The notes under the pieces were generated by a model that saw nothing but the letters and a program-made list of their open reading frames with translations, ran no database searches and was not told the DNA's origin. From Roseiarcus sp963741405 (GTDB lineage Bacteria > Pseudomonadota > Alphaproteobacteria > Rhizobiales > Beijerinckiaceae), in assembly GCA_963741405.1 (NCBI GenBank), contig CAVUHX010000039.1:682001-746000 (forward strand): a stretch of 64,000 nucleotides of DNA, given 5' to 3'. This document shows, piece by piece, positions 9,091-16,727 of the stretch; position 1 is the first letter of the stretch, and every line of letters starts with the position of its first letter. The position numbers and the translations under genes are program-made.

Positions 9091-9433
9091 CTAGAGATTC
9101 GTCGGATAGCCGTGACGCGTCTTCGACGCGACGATCATCGCCTTCGCTTCAGGGTCATGGCCAGTCGCGCAAGCGCCTTCCGCCGAACCGATTTCCCGCT
9201 TGATCTGGTTGTAGACCGACTGGGCGACATGGCCCATCGACAGGTCGTTGTCCTGAATCGCGCGATAGCGGGCGATCTCCGCCCGGCAGTCGCCCCCTTC
9301 CGGCAACTGGAAATTCTGCGGAAGTCACCGCGACAGACCCTGGCGCAGGCGGCGCCGAGGCCTGCGGAGCGGGCGTGTTGCAGGCCGAAAGCGCGAGCGC
9401 GGCGAAGACGGCGAAAACGAGCGGCGATCTCAT
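9091..9433 (-). pseudogene. Small lipoprotein gene with a one-base frameshift
   Basis: Starts with a lipoprotein signal, MRSPLVFAVFAALALSACN, whose lipobox LSAC would give lipidated Cys18. After an Ala/Pro linker (APQASAPPAPG) the frame breaks at about 9309-9311: removing one of two G (plus strand) joins TSAEF to QLPEGGDCRAEIARYRAI, which continues SMGHVAQSVYNQIKREI and ends HGYPTNL at 9091. The restored protein has about 113 residues. The mature domain has Cys residues in GGDCRAE and GACATGH. Function unknown, outer-membrane or periplasmic. A real frameshift or a sequencing indel are both possible. Confidence 0.65.
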
Positions 9434-9551
9434 CGGCAGTTCCCGAGTCGGAGGTTCCCGGCCGCAGACTGGCAAAACGAGAGCGCGCGTCAAGGCCACA
9501 TCGCTTCCGCTGCGCAAGCCACGCGCCAGCGTCCGGCGCCACCATACGGGC

Positions 9552-9821
9552 ATGCTGGAATCGTTCGTGGAACAACGCCACTTCCCTCGCTCCCGGCGCC
9601 TTCGCCAGGCGCTCTGCGTTTTCAATAACGGAGAGTCGTCGCTCGACGTGATGGTGCGCGACGTCTCGGCGAAGGGAGCCCGCGTGACTGGCGACGGCAT
9701 GGTCCTTTTGCCGAAGACCTTCGAACTGAGGATCCGCGACGGCGACCGACTTCAATCGGCGCGCACCGCCCGCCTCGTCTGGACGGACGGCCGGACCGCG
9801 GGCATCGAGTTCATCGACTGA
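9552..9821 (+). CDS. PilZ-domain protein
   Basis: 89 residues, a stand-alone PilZ domain, the usual c-di-GMP binding module. The arginine motif lies in RHFPRSRRLRQ at residues 10-20 and the second motif is RDVSAKGARV (D/NxSxxG) at about 38-46; strands WTDGRTAGIEFID finish the barrel. Both motifs needed for c-di-GMP are present, so binding is plausible. The stop codon is part of a 26-bp palindrome shared with the convergent gene. Confidence 0.8.
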   Translation: MLESFVEQRHFPRSRRLRQALCVFNNGESSLDVMVRDVSAKGARVTGDGMVLLPKTFELRIRDGDRLQSARTARLVWTDGRTAGIEFID

Positions 9822-9844
9822 AGGGAGCGGATCCGCTCCCTTCA
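9819..9844. terminator. 26-bp perfect palindrome, bidirectional terminator
   Basis: TGAAGGGAGCGGA at 9819-9831 is followed immediately by its exact reverse complement to 9844. It begins at the stop codon of the PilZ gene and lies 20 nt behind the stop of the convergent SPW-repeat gene, so it can serve as a terminator hairpin for both. There is no long T-run. Confidence 0.65.
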
Positions 9845-9864
9845 TGCCGTCGATGAGTCGGCGA

Positions 9865-10233
9865 TCACCTCGCCGTCGCGGCAGGACGATGGACCATCCA
9901 GATTTCCGAGACCGAGGCAACCGCGACGATCAGCCCAAGCGCGACAAAGGTCCAAGCTGCGTAATGCATCGCGGCGAAGCCCAGCGCCCAGGGCGAGATG
10001 ATCATCAGGACGCCGACGATCAGCGCCACCCAGTCCTCCCACTCGGCGAACTGGACGAGCGCCGCGATCCCCATGACCGCGATCACCACGCCGCCGACCC
10101 ATGCGGTTCTCGCCGCCGTCATCTCCCCGGTAAAGCCCAAGGCCCAGGGCGAGACGAACAGCAGCACGCCGCAAATCAGGTTGATCCAGTCTTGCACGCT
10201 GTTGTGCGCGCGCCACGAAGTCTCCATTGGCAT
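9865..10233 (-). CDS. SPW-repeat membrane protein
   Basis: 122 residues with four predicted membrane helices arranged as two repeats, each carrying the SPW signature: VSPWALGFTGEM and IISPWALGFAAM. These proteins are small inner-membrane proteins of unknown function. The start at 10233 (MPMETSWRAHNS) is chosen because GGAGG lies six bases upstream; an in-frame ATG at 10248 precedes that site. Convergent with the PilZ gene. Confidence 0.8.
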   Translation of the reverse strand: MPMETSWRAHNSVQDWINLICGVLLFVSPWALGFTGEMTAARTAWVGGVVIAVMGIAALVQFAEWEDWVALIVGVLMIISPWALGFAAMHYAAWTFVALGLIVAVASVSEIWMVHRPAATAR

Positions 10234-10406
10234 CGAAACCTCCTCCATCTAGCGCGGCGTCGAACGCCTTCCGGCGTTAACGTCTTGATTCCCGAGTTAG
10301 TTCTCGATTGTGGCAATTCAAGTCGGCGTGCGCGCCCGGACCGGCAATGGGTTGGCGGCGGCAATCCTGCTATAGTGGGTTCGGACCCTCAGCCAAGGAT
10401 CAGCCC

Positions 10407-11082
10407 ATGCGCATCGAGCCGGTATTCCTGTTCGACCTCGACGGCACGCTCGTCGACAGCGTCTATCAGCACGTCCTCGCCTGGAAGGAGGCGCTCGACG
10501 GAGAGGGCATCGATCTCTCGGTCTGGCGGATTCATCGCAAGATCGGCATGAGCGGCGGCCTGTTCACCAATCAGCTCGTCCGCGAGACCGGCGTGCCGAT
10601 CGACGAGGAGCGCGGCGAGCGGCTCCGGCTGGCGCATGCGCGCGCCTACCGCCGCATGGGCGACCATATCCGCCCGCTGCCTGGCGCGCGGGAGCTCCTG
10701 ATGTGGCTGACCAGCGTCGAGATCCCGTGGGCGATCGCAACCAGCGGCCGCATGGAGACTGCGGCGGTAAACCTCAGGGCGCTCGGCGTCGATCCCGGAC
10801 AAGACGCCGGTGGTGACCCGCGATCTGGTGAAATACGCCAAGCCCGATCCCGACCTGTTCCTGGCGGCGGCGGAGCGCCTCGGCGCGCCGATTGAGACGG
10901 CCGTGGTGGTCGGAGACAGCATCTGGGACATGCTGGCGGCGGCGCGCTGCCGGGCGCTGGGCGTCGGGCTCCTGTGCGGCGGCTACGGGGCGGAGGAGCT
11001 GCAGAAGGCGACCGCCTTCCGCGTCTACGAAGACCCGGCCGACCTGCTGGCGCATATCGACGAACTCGGCGGCCGCCGCTAG
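10407..11082 (+). pseudogene. HAD-superfamily phosphatase, frameshifted
   Basis: Haloacid-dehalogenase-type phosphatase. Motif I is FLFDLDGTLVDS at residues 7-18, the cap contains RKIGMSGGLFTNQL, motif II is AIATSG. The frame shifts at 10797: one extra G in GATCCCGGAC separates LGVDP from DKTPVVTRDLVKYAKPDP, where motif III Lys and motif IV (VVVGDSIWDMLAA) continue to the stop at 11082. With the G removed the protein would be about 224 residues, full length for this family. As read, the product lacks motifs III and IV. AAGGAT precedes the ATG. Confidence 0.75.
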
Positions 11083-11343
11083 AGGGCGTCCAATCGAATC
11101 CGTCTCCGATTGAACCTTTTCAAGGGGTTGGGCGCCATTTTCTGTAACTTTCACGTGCTCGGCGACCCCAACGCCCGGCGGGCGGGGACGAATGAGAAGT
11201 ACACTACGCAAAACTAGTCGTATGGTCTATTCTTGCATCTATACAGTTACACTCTCAGACAATACTTATGTATGCTTAGGTATCCACGCAACAGCGGTCG
11301 GCGGTCGGCGACAATACTGAGACCGCGCGCATCGACAGACCAC
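11083..11343. other. Intergenic region with an AT-rich core
   Basis: About 260 bp between the HAD gene and argC, both ending here. The stretch 11200-11285 is clearly richer in A/T than the surroundings (CTAGTCGTATGG, TACAGTTACACTC, ACTTATGTATGC). No open frame, hairpin or known element is recognised; it could be a trace of transferred DNA. Confidence 0.4.
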
Positions 11344-12258
11344 CTATCGCCCCAGCATCAGCATCAGGTTCTGCACCGCCGCGCCCGAGGCCCCCTTGCC
11401 GAGGTTGTCGAACCTGGCGACGAGCACCGCCTGGCGGCGCAACTCGTTGGCGAACACGTGGATCTCGATGTCGTTGGTCCCGTTGAGCGATTCCGGCTCG
11501 AGGCGCGGGCTCTCTCCGGCCGGCGCAACGGAAAAATGCTTCTCGCCCTTGTAGTGCCTCTCATAGACCGCCCGCAGGTCGCCGATCGACGGCTTGGCCG
11601 GCAGCGCGTCGAGATGAAGCGGCACGCTGACCAGCATACCCTGGCGGAAATTGCCGACCGAGGGCACGAAGATCGGGCGCGTCGTCACGCCGGAATAGAG
11701 CTCGATCTCGGGCATGTGCTTGTGCTCGAGGCCGAGGGCATAGAGTTCGAAGGCCGGGGCCTTGCCCGTCTCGTAGGCCTCGATCATCGCCTTGCCGCCG
11801 CCCGAATAGCCGCTGACCGAGCCGATCGAGACAGGCATGTCCCTGGGCAGGAGGCCGGCGTCGGTCAGCGGGCGCAGGAGCGCAATCGCCCCGGTGGCGT
11901 GGCAGCCGGGATTGGTCACCTTCGTCGCCTTTGCGACCGCCTCGCCCTGCCCTGCGGTGAGCTCAGGAAAACCGTAGGTCCAGCCGGGCGCGACGCGATG
12001 CGCCGACGAAGCGTCGATGACGCGCGGCCCATTCCCGCCCATTGCGTCGATGAGACGCGCGGCTTCCCTGGCCGCTTCGTCCGGCAGGCAGAGGATGACG
12101 ACGTCGACGGTCCCGTAAAGCCCCAGCTTGGCCGCGGAATCCTTGCGCGCCTCGGGGGCGAGGCTCGCGAGCTCGATTCCTTCGACGCCCTCGAGCTTGT
12201 CACGGATCTGCAGGCCGGTCGTTCCCGCCTCGCCGTCGATGAAGACGGTCGCCGCCAT
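11344..12258 (-). CDS. argC: N-acetyl-gamma-glutamyl-phosphate reductase
   Basis: Third step of arginine synthesis: NADPH-dependent reduction of N-acetylglutamyl phosphate to the semialdehyde, in the cytoplasm. 304 residues, the short (type 2) form. The N-terminal nucleotide-binding fold starts TVFIDGEAGTTGLQI; the catalytic Cys is in NPGCHATGAIAL (about residue 117); SGYSGGGKAMIE and HKHMPEIELY are the conserved catalytic-domain segments. Start ATG 12258. It stands alone; in many relatives argC lies near rpsI/rplM, which are not seen here. Confidence 0.93.
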   Translation of the reverse strand: MAATVFIDGEAGTTGLQIRDKLEGVEGIELASLAPEARKDSAAKLGLYGTVDVVILCLPDEAAREAARLIDAMGGNGPRVIDASSAHRVAPGWTYGFPELTAGQGEAVAKATKVTNPGCHATGAIALLRPLTDAGLLPRDMPVSIGSVSGYSGGGKAMIEAYETGKAPAFELYALGLEHKHMPEIELYSGVTTRPIFVPSVGNFRQGMLVSVPLHLDALPAKPSIGDLRAVYERHYKGEKHFSVAPAGESPRLEPESLNGTNDIEIHVFANELRRQAVLVARFDNLGKGASGAAVQNLMLMLGR

Positions 12259-12559
12259 GTTCCCTGCTCCTCCAGTCCGAAAGGCGCTGACGCCCTGCGC
12301 GCTGCGGGCGCGCGCAAGCTGCGGCGCGGTGTTTCGCCCAAACCCCTGTCATCGTCAAGGCGGCGCCCCGGCGCGTTTTTGCTTCGTAATTCATTGGGAC
12401 ATTGCAAAATCAACCGACTGAACCTGTTGGTCTTTGTGCCGCGCCAATCGATGCTTTCGAGAGGGGGGTGAGTAGATTCCGACTCTAGCCGCGAAGGATA
12501 ACCGTTCGTAACGTCAAAATACGACACACAAACGGAATCCCCTTTGAAGGAGAATTGCG
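12259..12559. other. Intergenic region upstream of argC
   Basis: 300 bp between argC (minus) and a small plus-strand gene, so it should carry both promoters. I see no convincing motif, hairpin or open frame. Confidence 0.4.
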
Positions 12560-12703
12560 ATGATGGGCGGCGACGGATGGGGATGGGGAATGGGTTCGGG
12601 AATCGGCTGGGGGATGGGCGGGTTCGGAGGAATCGGCGGGCTGGTGGTGATACTGCTGATTGTGGGCGGTGCAGTGCTTGCGTTACGCCGCCGAAATTCG
12701 TGA
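12560..12703 (+). CDS. Tiny Gly/Trp/Met-rich single-helix membrane peptide
   Basis: 47 residues: a MMGGDGWGWGMGSG-type glycine/tryptophan/methionine-rich head, then one hydrophobic helix (GLVVILLIVGGAVLAL) and an RRRNS tail. GAAGGAG lies eight bases before the ATG. Such heads followed by a helix resemble the N-terminal part of small SHOCT-type membrane proteins often found near copper or heavy-metal genes; a SHOCT protein with a similar head (MWGHGSYWMMGNGW) lies 1 kb downstream. Function unknown. Confidence 0.55.
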   Translation: MMGGDGWGWGMGSGIGWGMGGFGGIGGLVVILLIVGGAVLALRRRNS

Positions 12704-12942
12704 CGGGGGGTTCCGCGCCAACTGAATTCGAACCGAAGATTCGGGATCAGGATGTCCAATAGACGATCGAGGAGAGTTTTCGACCCCCGACCTCGGACGT
12801 GAAGGAGCGTGGCTCGACGCGGGAAAATAAGGTCAAGAGGTGACCGAAAACGGAACTCCGTCACAAGGTCGCGCCCCGCCGCGTCGCGCATCCCATGGAT
12901 CAGGTGAAGCGGTCGAAAAAACTCAAACTGGAGAATACCCTG

Positions 12943-13071
12943 ATGAAACCATTCACAACAGCAATTATCGGTGCACTGGTGGTTGCGGTGGCTGTGATCG
13001 GATATCTCTATTATCAAAGGACGAGAAGCGACATCACAATCCAAATGCCCAAAATCGAGTTCAAGTCCTAG
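12943..13071 (+). CDS. Tiny single-helix membrane peptide
   Basis: 42 residues: MKPFTTAIIGALVVAVAVIGYLYYQ is a membrane helix or uncleaved signal anchor, followed by a short soluble tail (RSDITIQMPKIEFKS). CTGGAGAATAC upstream gives a GGAG ribosome binding site. The stop codon TAG falls inside the CTAG target site of the MITE that starts right behind it, so the gene was not altered by the insertion. No family recognised. Confidence 0.5.
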   Translation: MKPFTTAIIGALVVAVAVIGYLYYQRTRSDITIQMPKIEFKS

Positions 13072-13194
13072 CAGCCTGTCGGACTTGAGGTTTTCGCGAC
13101 GTGTAACATACTGATATTGTTACGTTTTGTGTTTCTCGGAAAAGTCGAAAAACCCAATGATATCAATGGGTGTATCGTTAAGTCCGACAGACTG
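13072..13194. repeat. MITE-like non-coding element flanked by CTAG
   Basis: Ends with inverted repeats CAGCCTGTCGGACTT (13072-13086) and AAGTCCGACAGACTG (13180-13194), matching at 14 of 15 positions, and bordered by CTAG at 13068-13071 and 13195-13198. The 123-bp body has no reading frame and is more AT-rich than its surroundings. Size, ends and 4-bp duplication fit a miniature inverted-repeat transposable element; its ends differ from those of the IS701 element at 5466, so another transposase would mobilise it. Confidence 0.75.
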
Positions 13195-13379
13195 CTAGCG
13201 GATTGACACTCGCGATGGCTGGACGGGTGGCGGGAGCCGTCGCACATCCGCGTGACGAAGCAGATTGAGATCCCGGTTCGCAGGGCCCGATGACAGTGCG
13301 CAAGGTATGACGGGCCAAGGAATGATGGGTCCTGGCACGATGTAAACCCTGACTCCCCCTGAGCCCGGGGCGACCGGCA

Positions 13380-13664
13380 ACTCGATTTTCCGCGGCCAGG
13401 GCTCTCAGTGCCATACGCTTAATGCGGGCTCGTCTGGTCTGCCCGGGCCGAGTTTGTGGCCACTTTGGACGCAAAGCCGGGCGCCCAGCTACGCCTATTC
13501 GACATCAACGCGGGAGTCTGGCGTCGTCTGGAACGACGCGACGTTTGATCAGTACATTGCGGCTCCGCAGAGCTACATCCCCGGCAACTCCATGGTTTCC
13601 GGGTGTCACGGACAAGACCGTGCGGCAGCGCTCGGTCGCCTACTTTAGGGAGGCAACCAAGTAA
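13380..13664 (+). pseudogene. Class I cytochrome c remnant
   Basis: The translation FRGQGSQCHTLNAG...GLPGPSLW, then YAYSTSTRESGVVWNDATF, DQYIAAPQSYIPGNSMV follows a small monohaem cytochrome c almost throughout. Two lesions show that it is dead: the haem motif reads GSQCH instead of CxxCH, and the frame breaks after GNSMVS (about 13592), with PGVTDKTVRQRSVAYFREATK continuing in another frame to the stop at 13664. No start codon or signal peptide could be found upstream; 13199-13380 is degraded sequence with a Met/Gly-rich trace (GMTGQGMMGPGTM). Confidence 0.7.
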
Positions 13665-13765
13665 TGGGCGAATTATCATACTCTTCGTGCGATGAACGGA
13701 GATCCGCGGATCAAACGCCTGGGCCGCCGCCAACCTGACGCTCGCGCAACCTTGGGAGATACCTC

Positions 13766-14059
13766 ATGTGGGGTCACGGATCGTACTGGATGATGGGCAA
13801 CGGTTGGGATGGGACGGGTTCGATGATGATCTTTGGTGGACTGTTCTGGCTGGTTCTACTCGCTCTCGGCGTTGCCGGGGCCATGTGGTTTTTCGGCGCC
13901 TCGCGGCGTCGTGGCCCTGATATGCCGATGGCGGAACGGAATTACCCGGCGCTGGAGATTCTCGAGCAACGATACGCCCGTGGCGAAATCAACCGCGAAG
14001 AGTATCTTGAGAAAAAGAAAGATATGCTTCGGCCGGGCGCGACCGCCCCGGTGCAATGA
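13766..14059 (+). CDS. SHOCT-domain membrane protein
   Basis: 97 residues. A Trp/Met/Gly-rich head (MWGHGSYWMMGNGW) is followed by one membrane helix (GLFWLVLLALGVAGAMWFF), a basic linker and a C-terminal SHOCT motif, LEILEQRYARGEINREEYLEKKKDML. SHOCT segments are short oligomerisation motifs often found at the ends of membrane proteins. A copper- or stress-related role is suggested only by general context of such proteins. GGGAG lies upstream of the ATG. Confidence 0.8.
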   Translation: MWGHGSYWMMGNGWDGTGSMMIFGGLFWLVLLALGVAGAMWFFGASRRRGPDMPMAERNYPALEILEQRYARGEINREEYLEKKKDMLRPGATAPVQ

Positions 14060-14117
14060 AAGACCAAACGTGCCGAACTGCAAAGGCCTACGCTGGACGT
14101 ATCACCCTATCATTGAT

Positions 14118-14357
14118 ATGTTTTTCCATATGAAAACGACACTTAATATCGACGCGACCGTCATGACTGAGCTTAGACGCGAGGCGGCGCGCCAGGGGCG
14201 AACAATGTCCGAGCTCGTCGAGACCGCCCTGCGCAACCACTTCCGGTCCCGGAACAGTCCGGCGGAACTCGCGCCGCTTCCGACCTTCCACAGCGGCGGA
14301 ACCTTCGTCGAGATCGCCGATCGGGACGCCCTTTATCAGGCGATGGAAGGACGATAG
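14118..14357 (+). CDS. vapB: VapB-type antitoxin, ribbon-helix-helix
   Basis: MKTTLNIDATVMTELRREAARQ is a ribbon-helix-helix DNA-binding domain, followed by GRTMSELVETALRNHF and an acidic/flexible C-terminus (FVEIADRDALYQAMEG) that would embrace the toxin. Two in-frame starts exist, 14118 (MFFHMKTTL) and 14130 (MKTTL); the second gives the standard N-terminus. Four bases separate its stop from the toxin start. The antitoxin should neutralise the PIN toxin and repress the pair. The start region is more AT-rich than the flanks, which suggests acquisition. Confidence 0.8.
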   Translation: MFFHMKTTLNIDATVMTELRREAARQGRTMSELVETALRNHFRSRNSPAELAPLPTFHSGGTFVEIADRDALYQAMEGR

Positions 14358-14361
14358 CCGC

Positions 14362-14793
14362 ATGGTCGTCGTCGACACGAACGTGCTCGTCTACGCTGCC
14401 GACGCCGACTCGCTTTTGCATGTGAAATCGTTCGACTGGATCGAACGACGGCGCAGCCAACCGGACGCATGGTACGTGACATGGTCCATCCTCTATGAAT
14501 TCCTCCGGGTGACGACGCACCCTCGCGTCATGCGGAGACCGTGGACCGCGGCACAGGCCATGTCATTTGTTTCCGCCCTCCTCGGCTCACCCGGGCTCGG
14601 TGTTCTCGTGGCGACGGAACGGCACGCGGACGTCGCCGCGCAAGTGATTGCGGAACTGCCCTGGCTTGCCGGGAACATCGTTCACGACGCGCACACCGCC
14701 ATTCTTATGCGTGAACACGGCGTAGCCAAAATCTGCACGCGGGACACCGACTTCCATCGCTTCCCCTTTCTCGAGGTCGTGGAGCCCGCTTGA
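14362..14793 (+). CDS. vapC: VapC-type PIN-domain toxin
   Basis: 143 residues. The PIN ribonuclease core is visible: VVVDTNVLVYA with the first Asp, a conserved Glu in SILYEFLRV, and the Asp pair in IVHDAHTAIL and ICTRDTDFHRF. These acidic residues bind the metal that cleaves RNA, in VapC usually tRNA or rRNA. It follows the antitoxin by four bases, forming a complete type II module. ATG 14362. Confidence 0.85.
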   Translation: MVVVDTNVLVYAADADSLLHVKSFDWIERRRSQPDAWYVTWSILYEFLRVTTHPRVMRRPWTAAQAMSFVSALLGSPGLGVLVATERHADVAAQVIAELPWLAGNIVHDAHTAILMREHGVAKICTRDTDFHRFPFLEVVEPA

Positions 14794-14963
14794 GCCACGG
14801 TCGACTTGTGTTGGGAACGTTTGCGACGACCTTCTGAGCGCGCCCGGCGACGACGCTGACGTCCTGGGCTTTTGAGTGTATTTCGCTGAGGAGGGCCGCA
14901 AGTGCGGACGGCGCCGGCTTTCTGCTTCCCGCCGCAGCGACGGCGAGGTAGGCCGAGACTCCC

Positions 14964-15809
14964 ATGACCCTGCAAAGCCTGATTCTCCTGGCGCTCAAAG
15001 CCAGCATCATCCTTTCCGTGTTCGCAATCGGCCTCGAGTCCCGGTTCAACGACACGGTCTCCTTGCTGCGCCGTCCAGGACTGCTCCTGCGCTCGGTTCT
15101 GGCGATGAACGTCGTCATGCCGGTCGTCGCCGCGGCGATAGCCTGGGCGTTCGACCTGCCCGAGGCGGTGGAAATATCGCTGGTCGCGCTCGCCGTCTCG
15201 CCGGTTCCGCCGATCCTGCCGAAGAAGCAGATCAAGGCGCATGGCGAGGCCTCCTATGCGATCGGGCTGCAGGTCGCCATAGCCGCAGTCGCAGCCCTGT
15301 TCATTCCGCTCGCCGTCGAAGGGCTCGGCCTGACGTTCCAGAGACCGCTTCACATCAGCCCCTGGCCGATCGCCTCGCTCGTGCTCGCGACCGTGCTGGC
15401 GCCGCTCGCCGCCGGCATCCTCGTCAGGCGTCTGGCGCCGGCGCTCGCCGCCCGCTTTGCCGCGCCGGCTGCGCGCACTGCCGGGATCGTGCTGGCGCTC
15501 GGCTTTCTTGCCGTTCTGCTGACGGCGTGGCCGGCGATCCTGGCGCTCATCGGAACCGGCGCGCTCGCGGCGGTCGCCGCCTTCGTGCTGATCGGCCTTC
15601 TCGTCGGACATGGTCTGGGCGGTCCCGATCCGCACGACCGGACCGTGCTCGCGCTCGCCGCCGCGACCCGTCACCCCGGCGTCGCCTTGACGATCGGTTC
15701 GGCGAGCTTTCCCGGCCAGAAGGAGGTCCTGCCGGCGATCCTGTTGTATCTGGTCGCCGCCGCGGTCCTGACGATCCCCTACGTGATGTGGCGCAAGCGC
15801 GTCGGCTAA
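14964..15809 (+). CDS. Bile acid:sodium symporter (BASS)-like transporter
   Basis: 281 residues, nine or so hydrophobic segments. Typical of the BASS superfamily are VFAIGLESRFNDTVSLLRRPG near the N-terminus, AVSPVPPILPKKQ in the middle and RHPGVALTIGSASFPGQKEVLPA near the C-terminus. The family moves organic anions with sodium; the substrate is unknown. ATG at 14964; GAGGTAGG upstream may serve as ribosome binding site. The gene stands alone between vapBC and the convergent cyclase gene. Confidence 0.8.
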   Translation: MTLQSLILLALKASIILSVFAIGLESRFNDTVSLLRRPGLLLRSVLAMNVVMPVVAAAIAWAFDLPEAVEISLVALAVSPVPPILPKKQIKAHGEASYAIGLQVAIAAVAALFIPLAVEGLGLTFQRPLHISPWPIASLVLATVLAPLAAGILVRRLAPALAARFAAPAARTAGIVLALGFLAVLLTAWPAILALIGTGALAAVAAFVLIGLLVGHGLGGPDPHDRTVLALAAATRHPGVALTIGSASFPGQKEVLPAILLYLVAAAVLTIPYVMWRKRVG

Positions 15810-15876
15810 GCAGAGTCTTATGGTGAGTCCGAAGGCGGTCGCTCAATTCTGCCTGGCGGCCGACGCAGCCTCGACT

Positions 15877-16695
15877 TCAGTTCCGCCACTCGAAGCGGAA
15901 CACCTGAACCTCTTGCGCAAAACCCTTCAGCCGCCGGTCGCCGAGACCCACGAAGCGCTTGACGTCCTCCTCGCAGAGCTCGCGCACCAGCCCGGAGACG
16001 ACGATGCCGTCGGCCTCCGCCTCGCTGCACAGGCGGGACGCGAGTTGCACCGTCGCGCCGAACAGGTCGTTGTGGTCCTCGACCGGTTCGCCGGCATGGA
16101 TGCCGATCCGGACGCTCAGGCTCTCGGACGCCTCCGCATTGTAGGCGGCAAAGCGGCGCTGGATGTCGGCCGCGGCGCGCACCGCGTTCGTCACTTTGTC
16201 GAACGAGGCCATGATGCCGTCGCCGGTATGCTTGACCTCGCGCCCGCCATAAGTCTCGAGCCCGCGCCGGACCAACGCGTCATGCGCCCGCACCAGTTCG
16301 AGCGCGGCGGCGTCCCCCAGCCGCGCCGTCATCTCCGTGGAACCGACGATGTCGGTGAACATCACCGCGCGACGCCCCGGGTCGACAGAAGGCGCAGGAC
16401 CGGCTCCGGCCGCGCGCGGATCGCCGATGCGGCCGAGGAACGCCTCGACCGTGGAGAGATCCACCGGAATGATGGCGTTGGCGATCGCGCCATGCGCCTC
16501 GCGATGGACCCGCTCCGCAGTGGCCGGATCGGGCGCGTGAACCAAACAGAAGCCTGCGCCGCGTTCCTGGTCGAACCAATAGGCCATATATTTGACCCCG
16601 TAACTGTCCTGGATCTCCAAGTCCCTGCGGTGCGCGTCGGCGACGTCCGCCGGCGTCAATCCGCGCAGATCGTGGCGATCCATGAAGATCGGCAT
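15877..16695 (-). CDS. DUF4242-class III nucleotidyl cyclase fusion
   Basis: 272 residues. Residues 1-90 (MPIFMDRHDLRGL, ADAHRRDLEIQDSYGVKYMAYW, GFCLVHAPDPATAERVHREA) are a DUF4242 domain, a small ferredoxin-like fold related to nickel-binding proteins. Residues 110-272 are a class III cyclase catalytic domain: metal Asp in AVMFTDIVGSTEMTARLGD, second metal Asp in VKHTGDGIMASF (with the Lys used for adenine), and the FGATVQLASRL segment where the usual transition-state Asn is Gln while Arg is kept. Adenylate cyclase activity is plausible but the Gln may lower it. The gene starts 32 bases behind the FAD-linked oxidase gene and is surely cotranscribed, so the DUF4242 half may sense a product or metal linked to that enzyme. 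Confidence 0.8.
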   Translation of the reverse strand: MPIFMDRHDLRGLTPADVADAHRRDLEIQDSYGVKYMAYWFDQERGAGFCLVHAPDPATAERVHREAHGAIANAIIPVDLSTVEAFLGRIGDPRAAGAGPAPSVDPGRRAVMFTDIVGSTEMTARLGDAAALELVRAHDALVRRGLETYGGREVKHTGDGIMASFDKVTNAVRAAADIQRRFAAYNAEASESLSVRIGIHAGEPVEDHNDLFGATVQLASRLCSEAEADGIVVSGLVRELCEEDVKRFVGLGDRRLKGFAQEVQVFRFEWRN

Positions 16696-16727
16696 GGTCG
16701 GCTCTCCCAACGTCCAAGCTGCAAGGC

